64,000 nt of DNA from Actinomycetota bacterium (GCA_025355855.1 JANXYU010000019.1:19860-83859); one strand, 5' to 3'; positions 1 to 9,722 are shown, counted from the first letter of the stretch. The notes: generated by a model not told the origin, from the sequence alone. Numbers and translations are program-made.

Positions 1-576
1 CGTGAAGTTGACGGGATCGTTGTACCTGGCGGTTTCGGTATCAGGGGTATTGAAGGAAAGATCCAGGGCGCGAAGTTCGCGCGCGAAAACGGCGTGCCTT
101 ATTTGGGCCTTTGTTTGGGCCTACAGGTTGCCGTCGTAGAGTTCGCGCGGCATGTAGCCGGCTTGACGGGCGCCAACAGCCTAGAATTCGATCCTGAGAC
201 TCCGCACCCGGTCATTGACTTTATGGCCGAACAAAAAGACATCGCGGAAATGGGGGCAACGATGCGCCTAGGCGCGTATCCCTGTGCGATCTCGCCTGGA
301 ACAAAGGCCGCTGCGGCTTATGGGGCGAAGCGCATCGAGGAACGCCATCGCCATCGTTACGAGGTAAACAATGCTTACCGCGACCGCTTGGTCGCTGCAG
401 GCTTGGTTTTTTCGGGTGTCAATCCGGATCGCGACCTGGTTGAGATCATCGAGCTGCCTGACCATCCATTCTTTATGGCCAGCCAGTTCCATCCTGAATT
501 CAAGTCACGCCCGACGCGGGCCCACCCATTATTTAGAGACTTCATCGGCGCCGCCAAGCAGAAGAAAGAAGCATGA
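1..576 (+). CDS. pyrG: CTP synthase, C-terminal part (gene begins before the window)
   Basis: This is the glutamine amidotransferase half of CTP synthase, which aminates UTP to CTP with glutamine as nitrogen donor. The frame is open from base 1, so the synthetase domain lies outside the window. Visible landmarks are the oxyanion strand VPGGFGIRG near the start, the nucleophile cysteine in the motif GLCLGLQ (codon 38 of the visible part) and the histidine/glutamate pair in QFHPEF near the end. The stop overlaps the start of the M20 peptidase gene by 4 bases, so the two are probably co-translated. Identification is secure; the product is incomplete only because of the window edge. Confidence 0.95.
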   Translation, partial: REVDGIVVPGGFGIRGIEGKIQGAKFARENGVPYLGLCLGLQVAVVEFARHVAGLTGANSLEFDPETPHPVIDFMAEQKDIAEMGATMRLGAYPCAISPGTKAAAAYGAKRIEERHRHRYEVNNAYRDRLVAAGLVFSGVNPDRDLVEIIELPDHPFFMASQFHPEFKSRPTRAHPLFRDFIGAAKQKKEA

Positions 577-1706
577 GTGAAACGGGCCGCCTCCTAAGAA
601 TATTCTTGGAACTGGCCGCCTTGGACAGCCCCTCGTTGAATGAGCGCGCCGCGGCCGACTACGTTATCCGTACCTTGACCGAGGCCGGTATACCCGTAAA
701 AGAAGACGACGCGGCTATCTCCATCAATGGCGATACCGGAAATCTTATCGTCAACCTCCCTGGAAATGTTTCCGGGAAACCCATTCTATTCGCCGCTCAC
801 CTTGATACTGTTGAGCCCGGCCGGGGCGTTGAACCGGTAATCAAAGACGGGTACGTCGTCAGCGCGGGGGCCACAGTCTTGGGCGCCGACGACAAAGCGG
901 GCGTCGCCGTTATTATCGAGTTGCTGCTGCGCCTGGTCGGCGGGGATTTACCTTATGCTGACATTACCGCGATATTTACCGTCGCTGAGGAAGTCGGTTT
1001 AATCGGTGCTCAAGCGCTTGACTATTCTGACTGGCAGGCTGATTTAGGTTTTGTTTTCGACGACGGTGGGCCGGTAGGCCGAATCACGACGCAAGCGCCA
1101 TACCAGGATCATTTTAGCTGCAAGTTCATCGGACAAGCGGCTCACGCGGGACTAGAACCGGAGGCGGGGCGCAGCGCGATCAGGGCGGCCGCTGCCGCCG
1201 TAACGCAGATGAGTTTGGGCCGTCTGGACGATGAGACAACCGCGAACATCGGGACTGTCAGGGGAGGAACAGCGATCAATGTGGTTCCGGCGGAGGCGGA
1301 GATTTCCGGAGAGGCCCGCAGCCATTCGGTCGATAAACTGACGACTCAAATCAAGCACATGACCGAAGCATGCGCGGTCGCAGCCAAAGCAACGGGAGTA
1401 GAATACGGGGTCACTATACGCCGCTTGTACGAGGGGTTTGACCTAGCCGCCAACCACGCCGCTGTCGCGCGCGCTAGGGTGGCCGTTAAAGAAGCAGGCC
1501 TCACGCCGATGCTGGGCAAAAGCGGCGGGGGCAGCGATACCAACATTTTTAACGCGCATGGCATAGCAGCCGTAAATATCGGCGTCGGTTACGAGAAAGT
1601 GCACACACCTGACGAAAGATTACCGGTTTCGGCGTTAAATGAGGCACTTGACGTCGCTATGCGTTTGGCCGCCCCGCAGAAAAGTGATAACGGCGCGGGA
1701 CAATAA
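573..1706 (+). CDS. M20 family metallopeptidase, PepT-like
   Basis: A 377-residue zinc peptidase of family M20 (tripeptidase T-like branch), expected to be a cytoplasmic aminopeptidase. Metal ligands are recognisable as HLDTV (H76, D78), the bridging aspartate in GADDKAG (D106/D107), the catalytic pair AEEVG (E139, E140), a further aspartate in the DDGGP region, and a histidine in VHTPDE near the C-terminus. The segment between about 175 and 290 fits the inserted dimerisation domain of the family. It starts in an ATGA overlap with pyrG. The substrate cannot be told from sequence: PepT-like proteins are often annotated as tripeptidases, but other amidohydrolase roles are possible. Confidence 0.85.
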   Translation: MSETGRLLRIFLELAALDSPSLNERAAADYVIRTLTEAGIPVKEDDAAISINGDTGNLIVNLPGNVSGKPILFAAHLDTVEPGRGVEPVIKDGYVVSAGATVLGADDKAGVAVIIELLLRLVGGDLPYADITAIFTVAEEVGLIGAQALDYSDWQADLGFVFDDGGPVGRITTQAPYQDHFSCKFIGQAAHAGLEPEAGRSAIRAAAAAVTQMSLGRLDDETTANIGTVRGGTAINVVPAEAEISGEARSHSVDKLTTQIKHMTEACAVAAKATGVEYGVTIRRLYEGFDLAANHAAVARARVAVKEAGLTPMLGKSGGGSDTNIFNAHGIAAVNIGVGYEKVHTPDERLPVSALNEALDVAMRLAAPQKSDNGAGQ

Positions 1707-1719
1707 GCGGAGGACCGCG

Positions 1720-2688
1720 ATGAACATTACAGCGAAAAACAAGGTAAAAATAATTCTTACAGTGATTATAGTTATCCTGTTCGCGAGCTTCTTTTATGGT
1801 GGCTATCGCATCGGCCTAAACCAAGCGGTGACGACTTTCCCGGAGCCTGAAGAGGTATGGGCAAAAGAGCCAGGGGTGCGTATAGACGGGGCGACGGCTC
1901 CATCCGTAGTGCGTTTAGCGGACGGCACGTGGCGCATCTATTACACAGTAAAGGAAGGCATTGTCAGCGCCTTAAGCCAGGACGGCGTCCAATGGGTAAA
2001 AGACGAAGGTGTTCGCCTCGAAAACAAAAGCAAAGGTTCCGACCAGGCTCTTGTTAGCGGTCCCACCCTTTTCACACTCAAAGACGGCGGTTTCAGAATG
2101 CTCTACGAGGGCAGTGACGCCAAGCAGAATACATTTGCTATTTTCAGCGCCCTCAGTACCGACGGTTTGGTTTGGACGCGAGAAAAAGGGGTCCGGCTGA
2201 CCGACAAGAACCAGTTTGGCCAGGCCATAGCCGCCTCTCCCAACGTGGTGCGGACGGCCCAGGGAGAGCTGTTTTGCTACTATGGCGACGGAAACACGGT
2301 TAAGGCCGCCATATCTAAAGACCAAGGCGTCACGTGGTCAAAGCGGACTCTGACCGGTTTTCCGCAAGCTAGCGTCGACCCTTCGGTAATCATCATGACC
2401 GATGGCGTCTGGCGGATGTATTTCGCGGTCAGCGAGTCAACGGATCATCTTCTCAACAGCCGCATAATGAGTGCTCGCAGTACGAACGGGCTAGACTGGA
2501 GCGTGGAAAAAGGGGCGCGCGTCGTCGCCGACAAAAAAGCGACGCAGGTATTGGATCCCGACATCATCATGGTTAGTATGGGCAAGATGCGCCTCTATTA
2601 CGTGCAGTTGGATAAGGGCGTTATCGATGGAAAAGGCGCGAACTCGCCAGTTCTCTCCATTAGAAGCGCGATCCTGGAGCTGAAGTAG
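1720..2688 (+). CDS. membrane-anchored beta-propeller protein, glycosidase-like
   Basis: A 322-residue protein with a short basic N-terminus and one hydrophobic segment (about residues 9-27), then an extracytoplasmic domain. That domain repeats blades with a conserved pattern, a Ser/Asp-Gly-Trp turn followed by a Lys-Gly-x-Arg segment (for example SQDGVQW, STDGLVW, SKDQGVTW, STNGLDW). These resemble Asp-boxes of sialidase or GH32/43-like five-bladed propellers. I chose the ATG at 1720 because GCGGAGG lies just ahead; an upstream in-frame ATG at 1639 would overlap the preceding gene. No catalytic triad can be assigned with confidence, so this may be a surface binding or structural protein rather than an active glycosidase. 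The stop abuts the next gene directly. Confidence 0.7.
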   Translation: MNITAKNKVKIILTVIIVILFASFFYGGYRIGLNQAVTTFPEPEEVWAKEPGVRIDGATAPSVVRLADGTWRIYYTVKEGIVSALSQDGVQWVKDEGVRLENKSKGSDQALVSGPTLFTLKDGGFRMLYEGSDAKQNTFAIFSALSTDGLVWTREKGVRLTDKNQFGQAIAASPNVVRTAQGELFCYYGDGNTVKAAISKDQGVTWSKRTLTGFPQASVDPSVIIMTDGVWRMYFAVSESTDHLLNSRIMSARSTNGLDWSVEKGARVVADKKATQVLDPDIIMVSMGKMRLYYVQLDKGVIDGKGANSPVLSIRSAILELK

Positions 2689-3777
2689 ATGGCCTCGTAT
2701 AGGACGGGCAAGGTTACCAGAATAGTTGAAACTCAACCTGACCTCGTTCGGCTGCAGGTCGAGGTCAAAGGAGCCGAGCGTCGCGCCATCGCCTATACCG
2801 GCCTGGTCGGCGAGGTTGCAGTCGGCGACTCGGTCATCATCAACACTACCGCTGGCGAGCTCGGCCTAGGGAGCGGAGGTTGGGATATCATCGTTTGGAA
2901 TCTGGAGACGGCGGAGCTAGATATTGATAACCCGGGCCATATCATGAAGCTGAGATACACACCGCAGCAGTTTAACGTCCTGGCGGTTGAAGAAGCAGCC
3001 AGTCCTATGGCTGCCGCTATCGCTGGACCGGTAGACCTAGGCGGAATGCCTGTTATCGCGGGTACGATCCTCAGCCAATTGGCGCCGGCAGCCGCCGTCC
3101 TTAACCGGCAGACCGCGGGTCACGCCAAAGTCGCCTACATAATGACCGATCGCGCTTGCTTGCCCCTCGCCCTTAGTGACCAAGTCAGGGACTTAAAGAG
3201 CAAAGGGTTGATTGACGCCACGATTACTATCGGGCAGGCGTTTGGCGGCGATCTGGAGGCCGTCAACCTGTTCAGCGGGCTGGCGGCGGCCAAAAAAGTT
3301 GTCGGGGCGGACGTCGCCATCGTGACCATGGGCGTCGGCGTCGTCGGAACCGGGTCCTATCTGGGATTTTCCGGCATCGAACAGGGGGAGATCATCAACG
3401 CCGTCGCGGCCATGGGCGGACGGCCGATAGCGATTCCTAGGATCATGTTCGGCGACGCGCGGCCGCGTCATCGAGGCCTAAGCGCCCAAACGGTAGCCGC
3501 GCTAGGTTTGGCGGCTCTAGAAACGTGTGATATCGCCGTTCCCCGAATGGATCCAGACAAGATGACGAAGGTAACGCAGGCCCTGGAAACATCAGGACTG
3601 GCGGCTAAACATCGGGTGAGGATCGTCGCGGCTGACGAAACCGCAGAGGCCCTTGAGGCCTTCGATCTGTCTCCCACCACGATGGGCCGCGACTTCGCGT
3701 CCGAACCGGAATTCTTCCGGGCGGCGGGGTCGGCAGGGTATTTGGCGGCCGAGATAGTTAAGGCGCGACACGCATGA
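2689..3777 (+). CDS. DUF3866 family protein
   Basis: A 362-residue protein of the DUF3866 family, which I recognise from the N-terminal YRTGKVTRI segment, the small beta domain with LGLGSGGWD and the GHIMKLRYTPQQ motif. The rest is an alanine/glycine-rich alpha/beta region with a GVGVVGTGS loop. The family is common in Actinomycetota and typically sits near xerD and nucleotide metabolism genes, as here. No biochemical function is established to my knowledge. The gene begins immediately after the previous stop and ends in a 4-base overlap with the NUDIX gene, so it lies in the middle of a coupled run. Confidence 0.85.
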   Translation: MASYRTGKVTRIVETQPDLVRLQVEVKGAERRAIAYTGLVGEVAVGDSVIINTTAGELGLGSGGWDIIVWNLETAELDIDNPGHIMKLRYTPQQFNVLAVEEAASPMAAAIAGPVDLGGMPVIAGTILSQLAPAAAVLNRQTAGHAKVAYIMTDRACLPLALSDQVRDLKSKGLIDATITIGQAFGGDLEAVNLFSGLAAAKKVVGADVAIVTMGVGVVGTGSYLGFSGIEQGEIINAVAAMGGRPIAIPRIMFGDARPRHRGLSAQTVAALGLAALETCDIAVPRMDPDKMTKVTQALETSGLAAKHRVRIVAADETAEALEAFDLSPTTMGRDFASEPEFFRAAGSAGYLAAEIVKARHA

Positions 3778-4325
3778 AACGATATGAAATCATTGGCAGC
3801 CGCGTCGTATACAAAGGGTCAATACTCACACTGCGCGTCGACGACGTCCGGATGCCCTCCGGCCGGGTCGCGGAAAGAGAGATTGTGACTCATAGCGGGG
3901 CGGTCGGAATAGTCCCCCTGACGGACAAGGGTGAGATAATCATGGTAAACCAGTACCGCCACGCCGTCTCGGCCAGTCTCAAAGAGATTCCGGCTGGCAA
4001 GCTTGATCCTGGTGAAACGCCGGAGGCATGCGCCCGGCGAGAGCTTATCGAGGAGACCGGCTTCGCACCGGGGCGCCTGGTTCATTTGACCACCTTTTAT
4101 ACCACGCCCGGCTACAGTAACGAGATATTTCACCTGTTCGTCGCGGACGAGCTGAAGCCGGAATCTTCCGACCTAACCGAAGAGGAAATCGAGAGCATCG
4201 AATATTTAAGTCTCGCCGAAGCGGTAAGTCAGATAGACAGCGGCGTAATCGAGGACGGCAAAACCGTTGCCGCCATCGGCTTAGTCAAGATTTGGCTGGA
4301 TTCAGGCGGGCATGGCCCGGCGTAA
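3774..4325 (+). CDS. NUDIX hydrolase, ADP-ribose pyrophosphatase-like
   Basis: A 183-residue NUDIX protein. The complete Nudix box is present at residues 75-97 in the form G-x5-E-x7-REL-x-EE-x-GF, which binds the divalent metals and carries the catalytic glutamates. The N-terminal half (VDDVRMPSGR, then an alternating beta segment with VPLTDKGEIIMV) matches ADP-ribose pyrophosphatases of the NudF type, which hydrolyse ADP-ribose to AMP and ribose 5-phosphate. The start overlaps the DUF3866 stop and the stop touches the xerD start. ADP-ribose hydrolysis is the most likely activity, but NUDIX substrate specificity is not readable with certainty. Confidence 0.85.
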   Translation: MKRYEIIGSRVVYKGSILTLRVDDVRMPSGRVAEREIVTHSGAVGIVPLTDKGEIIMVNQYRHAVSASLKEIPAGKLDPGETPEACARRELIEETGFAPGRLVHLTTFYTTPGYSNEIFHLFVADELKPESSDLTEEEIESIEYLSLAEAVSQIDSGVIEDGKTVAAIGLVKIWLDSGGHGPA

Positions 4326-5285
4326 ATGAGCGGTCAGCCGCCTCCTTCGCCGATTCCCGCGGCGCTTAGCGACAGGGTCAGGGAATATCTGAGCTATTTA
4401 GGGGTGGAGCGCGGTCTGTCTCGCAACACAATCGCCGCCTACACGCGCGATCTAACCCGATTCACTGCTTGGCTGGTCGGTCAGGGTATTGTCGACTTTA
4501 AGGACGTGACGTCAGCCGATTGTCTTAGCTTCTCAGCCGCCTTGGCCGACGGCATCTTCACGGCGAACCACAGTCAATTAGCGGTTACGTCCGTGGGGCG
4601 GGCGCAGGCCGCGTTGCGCGGTTTTTTTAAGTTCTTAGTGCGCGAGGGCTATCAGACTAACGATCCCATGAGCCGGGTATTGAACGTTAAGCCGGGACGC
4701 CGGCTGCCCAAGGCGATATCGATCGAAGACATTGCCGCGATTCTTGACGGCAATTTTAACCCTGACCCCGCCGGACGCCGCGACAAGGCCATTCTTGAGC
4801 TTATGTACGCGGCGGGGCTGCGCATCTCCGAAACGGCCGGCGTAACAATGGGAGACATTGACTTGGAGGATGGATTCGTGCGCGTTACCGGTAAGGGCTC
4901 CAAGGAACGTATGATACCAGTCGGCGGGGGCGCCGTGCGCGCCATCGGTTCGTATCTTGTCGACGGCCGCGGCCGCCTAGTTATGCAAATACGCGATGAC
5001 CATTTGTTTCTGAGTACGCGCGGCCGAGGATTGTCGCGCCAGTCGATCTGGAACATCGTCAAGAAGTACGCCGCCCGCGCTCATGTTAAAGGTGTAACGC
5101 CGCATACTCTGCGCCACAGTTTTGCTACGCACATGCTTAAAGGGGGCGCTGACCTGCGGGCCGTTCAGGAGATGCTGGGTCACGTGTCTATCTCGACTAC
5201 GCAAGTCTACACGCACGTCGCAAAAGATCATCTAAAAGAGGAATACCTAAGCACCCACCCGAGAGCGCATGACCCGAAAGCATAA
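4326..5285 (+). CDS. xerD: tyrosine recombinase XerD
   Basis: A 319-residue site-specific recombinase of the XerC/D type that resolves chromosome dimers at dif together with a partner. The N-terminal SAM-like core-binding domain spans about residues 15-110. The catalytic residues are all present: R166 in GLRISE, K190 in GKGSKER, H260 and R263 in HTLRHSF, H286 in LGHVS and the nucleophile Y295 in VYTHV. Position between a NUDIX gene and deoB is typical of xerD in Gram-positive bacteria. A second Xer protein is encoded at 40886-41773, so the pair needed for a heteromeric system is present. No dif site was seen in the window. Confidence 0.92.
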   Translation: MSGQPPPSPIPAALSDRVREYLSYLGVERGLSRNTIAAYTRDLTRFTAWLVGQGIVDFKDVTSADCLSFSAALADGIFTANHSQLAVTSVGRAQAALRGFFKFLVREGYQTNDPMSRVLNVKPGRRLPKAISIEDIAAILDGNFNPDPAGRRDKAILELMYAAGLRISETAGVTMGDIDLEDGFVRVTGKGSKERMIPVGGGAVRAIGSYLVDGRGRLVMQIRDDHLFLSTRGRGLSRQSIWNIVKKYAARAHVKGVTPHTLRHSFATHMLKGGADLRAVQEMLGHVSISTTQVYTHVAKDHLKEEYLSTHPRAHDPKA

Positions 5286-5334
5286 GTCGCGGCGCTCGAG
5301 TCGCGAACCTGGACAGGCGCAAAACGGAGCACAA

Positions 5335-6513
5335 ATGATCAAACGAGTATTTATACTGGTCTTTGACAGTCTTGGCGTTGGCGCGCTGCCGGACGCGGCA
5401 GACTATGGCGATGCTGGCGCAAACACTCTCGGCCATGTCACCGCGGCCGCCGGCGGGCTGACTCTGCCGACACTGCAATCACTTGGACTCGGCAATATTA
5501 TAGAGTTAGAAGGCGTGCCTCCTGCCGATAAGCCAGTCGCAGCCTTCGGCCGGCTGACGGAAATAAGCCACGGCAAGGACACTACGGTGGGTTTGTGGGA
5601 GATGATGGGTGTCGCGACAAAAACGCCATATCCCGTATTTCCGCAAGGCTTCCCGCCAGACGTCGTAGACCGATTCGTTACGGCGACCGGCTGCGGAGGG
5701 ATTCTGGGCAACAAGGCGGCCAGCGGTACTGAGATCATTGATGAATTAGGTGCTGAGCATATCAAGACCGGCCAGCCGATCATTTATACCTCAGGAGATA
5801 GCGTCTGGCAGGTCGCAGCGCATGAATCAGTAGTGCCGATTGAGCGGCTATATGAAATGTGCTTGACCGCGCGTGGCATTCTGACCGGCTCGTTGGGCGT
5901 CGATCGCGTTATCGCGCGCCCCTTTACCGGAGAACCCGGCTCCTTTGTCCGCACTGCGGGTCGGAAAGACTTCGGGTTGGCGCCGGCGGCAAAGATGACA
6001 CTCGATTACGCGGCGGCGGCCGATGTAGACGTCGTGGGCATAGGCAAAGTAAGTGATGTCTTCAGCGGGCGCGGCATTAAAACATCGATAAAGACAAAAG
6101 ACAATGCGGCTGGACTGGCGGAGACGACGCGGCTGGCGCGAGAGGCCGGGAACGGCATAGTATTCACGATTCTGGGTGATTTCGACACCCTCTGGGGACA
6201 TCGGAACGATATAGCGGGGTACTCTAAAGGTTTAGTTGAGGCTGACAAAAAGCTGGCTGACCTGTTGGCGTCTCTTAGCGCGAGTGACGCGCTTATAATT
6301 GTTGCTGACCACGGGTGTGACCCAACCCTTCCGGGCACCGATCACACTCGTGAATACGTGCCGCTCTTGGTTTACGGTGAACTTATAAAGAAAGGCGTAT
6401 CGCTTGGCACGCGAAGCTCGATGTCTGATGTAGGAAAGACAATTGCTGACCTATTGGGCTTTCCCGCACCCGTTTCGGGTATATCCTTTGCCGCCGATAT
6501 TCTAAAGTCGTAA
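5335..6513 (+). CDS. deoB: phosphopentomutase
   Basis: DeoB interconverts ribose (or deoxyribose) 1-phosphate and 5-phosphate, linking nucleoside phosphorolysis to the pentose phosphate pool. The 392 residues match the family length. The alkaline phosphatase superfamily metal sites are visible as FDSLGVG near the N-terminus, the phosphoacceptor threonine region GKDTTVGLWEM, and VADHGCDP and GTDHTREYVPL near the C-terminus. I chose the ATG at 5335, preceded by GGAG; an ORF extension back to 5269 would overlap xerD. It is followed 12 bases later by the pyrimidine nucleoside phosphorylase gene, so the two enzymes form a nucleoside salvage pair. Confidence 0.93.
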   Translation: MIKRVFILVFDSLGVGALPDAADYGDAGANTLGHVTAAAGGLTLPTLQSLGLGNIIELEGVPPADKPVAAFGRLTEISHGKDTTVGLWEMMGVATKTPYPVFPQGFPPDVVDRFVTATGCGGILGNKAASGTEIIDELGAEHIKTGQPIIYTSGDSVWQVAAHESVVPIERLYEMCLTARGILTGSLGVDRVIARPFTGEPGSFVRTAGRKDFGLAPAAKMTLDYAAAADVDVVGIGKVSDVFSGRGIKTSIKTKDNAAGLAETTRLAREAGNGIVFTILGDFDTLWGHRNDIAGYSKGLVEADKKLADLLASLSASDALIIVADHGCDPTLPGTDHTREYVPLLVYGELIKKGVSLGTRSSMSDVGKTIADLLGFPAPVSGISFAADILKS

Positions 6514-6525
6514 GGAGGTGTAAAT

Positions 6526-7749
6526 ATGCCGTCAGTGATAACGCAACTCGTTATGGGTTATACGCGCGGGGACGTTGCGGACGAGGCGATGACGGCGTGG
6601 CTGCGCGAGGTTTGCCTCAAAGGATTGTCGTACGAGGATACGCGGGAGCTGACGCAAGCAATGGTAGACTCCGGCGAGACTGTCGATCTAAGCGGCATCT
6701 CGGGTTTTAAGGCGGACAAACACTCTACAGGTGGAGTCGGAGACAAAACCACATTGGTCGTCGCTCCTTTGGCAGCGGCTTGCGGGGTTAAGATTGCCAA
6801 GATGAGCGGGCGGGCTCTCGGCCATACCGGGGGGACCCTCGATAAACTGGAGGCGATTCCTGGTTTCCGCGTCGACCTTAGCCGTCAGAAGTTCATTGAC
6901 CAGGTAAAAGAGATTGGTGTCGCCATCGTCAGCCAAAGCGACCAGCTCGTGCCGGCGGACAAGTTGATATATGCCCTGAGGGACAAGACGGACACCGTGG
7001 CCAGCCTGCCATTGATCGCTTCCAGCGTAATGAGTAAAAAAATCGCGGCCGGCGCCGAATACGTCGTTCTAGACATCAAAGCCGGAAACGGCGCATTTAT
7101 GCCAGATACAACGACCGCGCGGCGTTTGGCCGATGTTTGCGTTCGCCTTGGACGTGACGCCGGTCTGGCGGTTACAGCGCTAATCACCGATATGGACCAA
7201 CCGCTCGGCTTGGCTATCGGCAACAGGCTAGAGGTGCGAGAAGCAATAAACGTGCTCGCCGGACAGGGTCCTACCGACGTTATCGAATTATCTTCCGCGA
7301 TTGTCGCTTTAATGGTGGCGCGGGCCGGGCTGGCCCCGTCCGTTACCAAAGCCAGGGCGCTCGTCGACGATACCTTGGCGGCGGGCGCCGGCCTGAGAAA
7401 GTTTGGCGAACTAATCGCTGCTCAGGGTGGTGATGCCCGCGTACTCGACAATCCCGACAGCCTGATGGAGGCTTCGGGGCGGGCGTCCGCACTGGCCACA
7501 GCCGGAGGTTACGTGATCGGGTTTTCGACCGCTGAAATCGGCCGCCTGGTCAAAAAGGGCGAAGGCTTAACGTTGCTTGCCAAGATCGGGACCGTGGTCG
7601 CGCCTGGCGACGCTCTCGCCAAAATCTACGCGCCAAACGAAGCCGCTGCGGAAATCATTGCGCGGCGGTTAGCGCCACTCATAGCAATCGGTCCGCGTTG
7701 TCCGCGCCGCCGCCCCTTGGTGCTCGATAGAGCCGGTACTGCTCCGTGA
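6526..7749 (+). CDS. pyrimidine-nucleoside (thymidine) phosphorylase, shortened
   Basis: It phosphorolyses thymidine/uridine to free base and (deoxy)ribose 1-phosphate, the substrate of the adjacent DeoB. Family signatures are clear: the phosphate and base site KADKHSTGGVGDKTT, the MSGRALGHTGGTLDKLEAIPGF block, and the SLPLIASSVMSKKIAAG block. A strong Shine-Dalgarno site (GGAGGTG) fixes the start, and an in-frame stop upstream rules out extension. At 407 residues it is shorter than typical Pdp/DeoA (about 430-440). Compared from memory with the Bacillus enzyme, roughly 20 N-terminal residues and the C-terminal GAGR-type loop are missing. The catalytic core looks intact, but activity should not be assumed. 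Confidence 0.85.
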   Translation: MPSVITQLVMGYTRGDVADEAMTAWLREVCLKGLSYEDTRELTQAMVDSGETVDLSGISGFKADKHSTGGVGDKTTLVVAPLAAACGVKIAKMSGRALGHTGGTLDKLEAIPGFRVDLSRQKFIDQVKEIGVAIVSQSDQLVPADKLIYALRDKTDTVASLPLIASSVMSKKIAAGAEYVVLDIKAGNGAFMPDTTTARRLADVCVRLGRDAGLAVTALITDMDQPLGLAIGNRLEVREAINVLAGQGPTDVIELSSAIVALMVARAGLAPSVTKARALVDDTLAAGAGLRKFGELIAAQGGDARVLDNPDSLMEASGRASALATAGGYVIGFSTAEIGRLVKKGEGLTLLAKIGTVVAPGDALAKIYAPNEAAAEIIARRLAPLIAIGPRCPRRRPLVLDRAGTAP

Positions 7750-7761
7750 TAAACTAGTGAG

Positions 7762-9042
7762 ATGAATATCGCGCCTCGTATAAACGAACTGCTGCCAGCA
7801 GAGATCAGGGACTTATTGTTCTTGATCGGCGCGTTGGCGGACCGCGAAGACCGGGAGGTATTTCTAGTCGGCGGGATGGTTCGGGATATTATCATGGGCC
7901 GCGGGACAGTTGATGTCGACGTCGTAGTCAACGGTGACGGTCCCTCGTTCGCCGCGGCGTTGGCAACCCTGACGGGCGGTTCGATTGTTTTGCATGACCG
8001 TTTCGGCACATCCGTGTTGATTTTGCCTGATAAGCGCCGCGTGGACGTGGCAACGGCGCGCACTGAAACCTACAGCGCCGCGGCTGCCTTGCCGGACGTG
8101 TCGTTCACCGTTATCGATTATGATCTGGAACGCCGAGACTTCAGCGTAAACGCTATCGCGGTCGCCTTAGCCAGTGGAGAGTTTGGCGAGATTTTGGACC
8201 CATTCTACGGTCAGGCGGACATTGCCGCCGGCGTCATCCGCGTTCTGCACGATGGCAGTTTTGTCGACGATCCGACCCGTATTTGGCGCGCCGCGCGGTT
8301 TGAACAACGCTTTCATTTCCACATTGATCAGACAACCGAGAAACTTTTGCGAGCCGCCGTAAGGGGAGATATCCTCAACCAGGTTTCTGGGACGCGGATT
8401 CGAAACGAGGTCAAAGCGCTGTTTGAAGAACGCGAGCCGAGCGCGACAGTAGGCCGCCTGCAGGACTTTGGCGTTTGGGAAGCTCTGGTACCGGGCCTCC
8501 ACGTCGGCGCGGAGGCGGTCCGAATCGTGGGCGCGATCGCTTCGACGGGAGAGACGTTGTCGGTCTGGCTGAAACCGGACTGGCGTGTGTTTAACGCGTA
8601 TCTAATGGGCCTGGCAGTGGACGGTTCGGCTGAGGCGGCGCGAGGTTTGACGCAACGTCTGGGGTTGTCTCAGCACAGCCGGCGCGCCGTCATTGGGGCT
8701 GTATCCGGTAGGCGGCAGGTGCTGTCTGATCTTGATAAAAAGTCTAAGGCAAGCACCGTGCATCGAGCCCTTGCCAGCTATAGCGACGCGGCGCTTGTGT
8801 TTTTTTACGCGGCCGGAAAGGAAGGTGTTCGCGGCAACATCGAGCGGTTCTTAGTCAACCGCCAGATCAAGTCGTTGATTAGCGGCCGCGACCTGACGCG
8901 TCTTGGCTACCGGCCCAGCGCGATATTTACGTCCGTATTGGAAGACGTTAGAGCTGCTCAGCTGGACGGCGTTGTCACGACCGTGACTGAGGCCAGGTCC
9001 CTGGCCCAACACCTTATGGATTCACGCAAATCAAATGGTTAG
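7762..9042 (+). CDS. cca: CCA tRNA nucleotidyltransferase / poly(A) polymerase family
   Basis: A 426-residue class II nucleotidyltransferase that adds or repairs the 3' CCA end of tRNAs, or less likely poly(A) tails. The N-terminal domain has the flexible loop GGMVRD (37-42) and the two metal-binding aspartates in DVDVV (51-53), followed by RRDFSVNAIA and DPTRIWRAARF, which are family landmarks. The C-terminal half is helical, and no HD domain is visible. There is no good ribosome binding site. An extended -10-like sequence TGATAAACT lies so that transcription could begin at or near the ATG, so leaderless expression is possible. Distinguishing CCA-adding from A-adding activity needs more than motif reading. 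Confidence 0.88.
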   Translation: MNIAPRINELLPAEIRDLLFLIGALADREDREVFLVGGMVRDIIMGRGTVDVDVVVNGDGPSFAAALATLTGGSIVLHDRFGTSVLILPDKRRVDVATARTETYSAAAALPDVSFTVIDYDLERRDFSVNAIAVALASGEFGEILDPFYGQADIAAGVIRVLHDGSFVDDPTRIWRAARFEQRFHFHIDQTTEKLLRAAVRGDILNQVSGTRIRNEVKALFEEREPSATVGRLQDFGVWEALVPGLHVGAEAVRIVGAIASTGETLSVWLKPDWRVFNAYLMGLAVDGSAEAARGLTQRLGLSQHSRRAVIGAVSGRRQVLSDLDKKSKASTVHRALASYSDAALVFFYAAGKEGVRGNIERFLVNRQIKSLISGRDLTRLGYRPSAIFTSVLEDVRAAQLDGVVTTVTEARSLAQHLMDSRKSNG

Positions 9043-9055
9043 AGTCAGGAGATAA

Positions 9056-9718
9056 ATGAACGTTGCCAACATCACGGACATTGTAATCAAGATCTTAGTC
9101 TTGCTCACAGCTGTAGTTGTGCATGAATACTCACACGGCCGCATGGCGGAGGCGATGGGCGACTCTACCGCGCGGCGGGCCGGACGGTTGACGTTGAATC
9201 CGTTGCCGCATTTAGATCCCTTCTATTCCGTGATCTTGCCATTGTTCTTGATCATCAGCGGTTCGCCGGTTCTTTTTGCGGCCGCCAAACCGGTGCCGAT
9301 CAATCCGCTGATGTTTCGGCACCGCCGCAGCGGCCTGTTTTGGGTCGGCCTGGCTGGTCCCGCCTCAAACCTAGTGATGGCTTTCGTCGCCGGGGCGATG
9401 CTGGGCGCAACCTGGTCATGGGCGCCGGCGATCGCGGTAAAGTTCCTGGGGAGCTTCGTGACCATTAATTGCTTATTGGCGGTGTTCAACTTGATACCCC
9501 TGCCGCCGCTGGACGGCAGCCGTCTGGCCGAAGCGGTCATGCCGCGTGAGTGGGTCCGCGGCTATACGGCCATTGAGCCTTTCGGCATCTTCATTATTTT
9601 TGGCCTGTTCTTCCTCGTCCCTCGATTTTTTGAAGCTGTCATCCTGCCGGTGGTGAACTTCCTGGCGACTATGTTTACTGTCTGGCCCCAGGCGCTCGCC
9701 AAGTTGTTGGGGTTCTAA
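9056..9718 (+). CDS. site-2 protease family (M50) membrane metallopeptidase
   Basis: A 220-residue polytopic membrane protein of peptidase family M50. The zinc-binding motif HEYSH (H23, E24, H27) lies in the first membrane segment and the third ligand region is in PLPPLDGSRL. A NPLPHLDPF segment is also characteristic of this short, PDZ-less subgroup. The longer RseP homologue of the window is at 47979-49022; this one lacks a PDZ domain, so it is a different intramembrane protease of unknown substrate. GGAG precedes the start. It is flanked by cca and an HD gene, then trpS and scpAB, an order seen in many Gram-positive genomes. Confidence 0.88.
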   Translation: MNVANITDIVIKILVLLTAVVVHEYSHGRMAEAMGDSTARRAGRLTLNPLPHLDPFYSVILPLFLIISGSPVLFAAAKPVPINPLMFRHRRSGLFWVGLAGPASNLVMAFVAGAMLGATWSWAPAIAVKFLGSFVTINCLLAVFNLIPLPPLDGSRLAEAVMPREWVRGYTAIEPFGIFIIFGLFFLVPRFFEAVILPVVNFLATMFTVWPQALAKLLGF

Positions 9719-9722
9719 AGAG

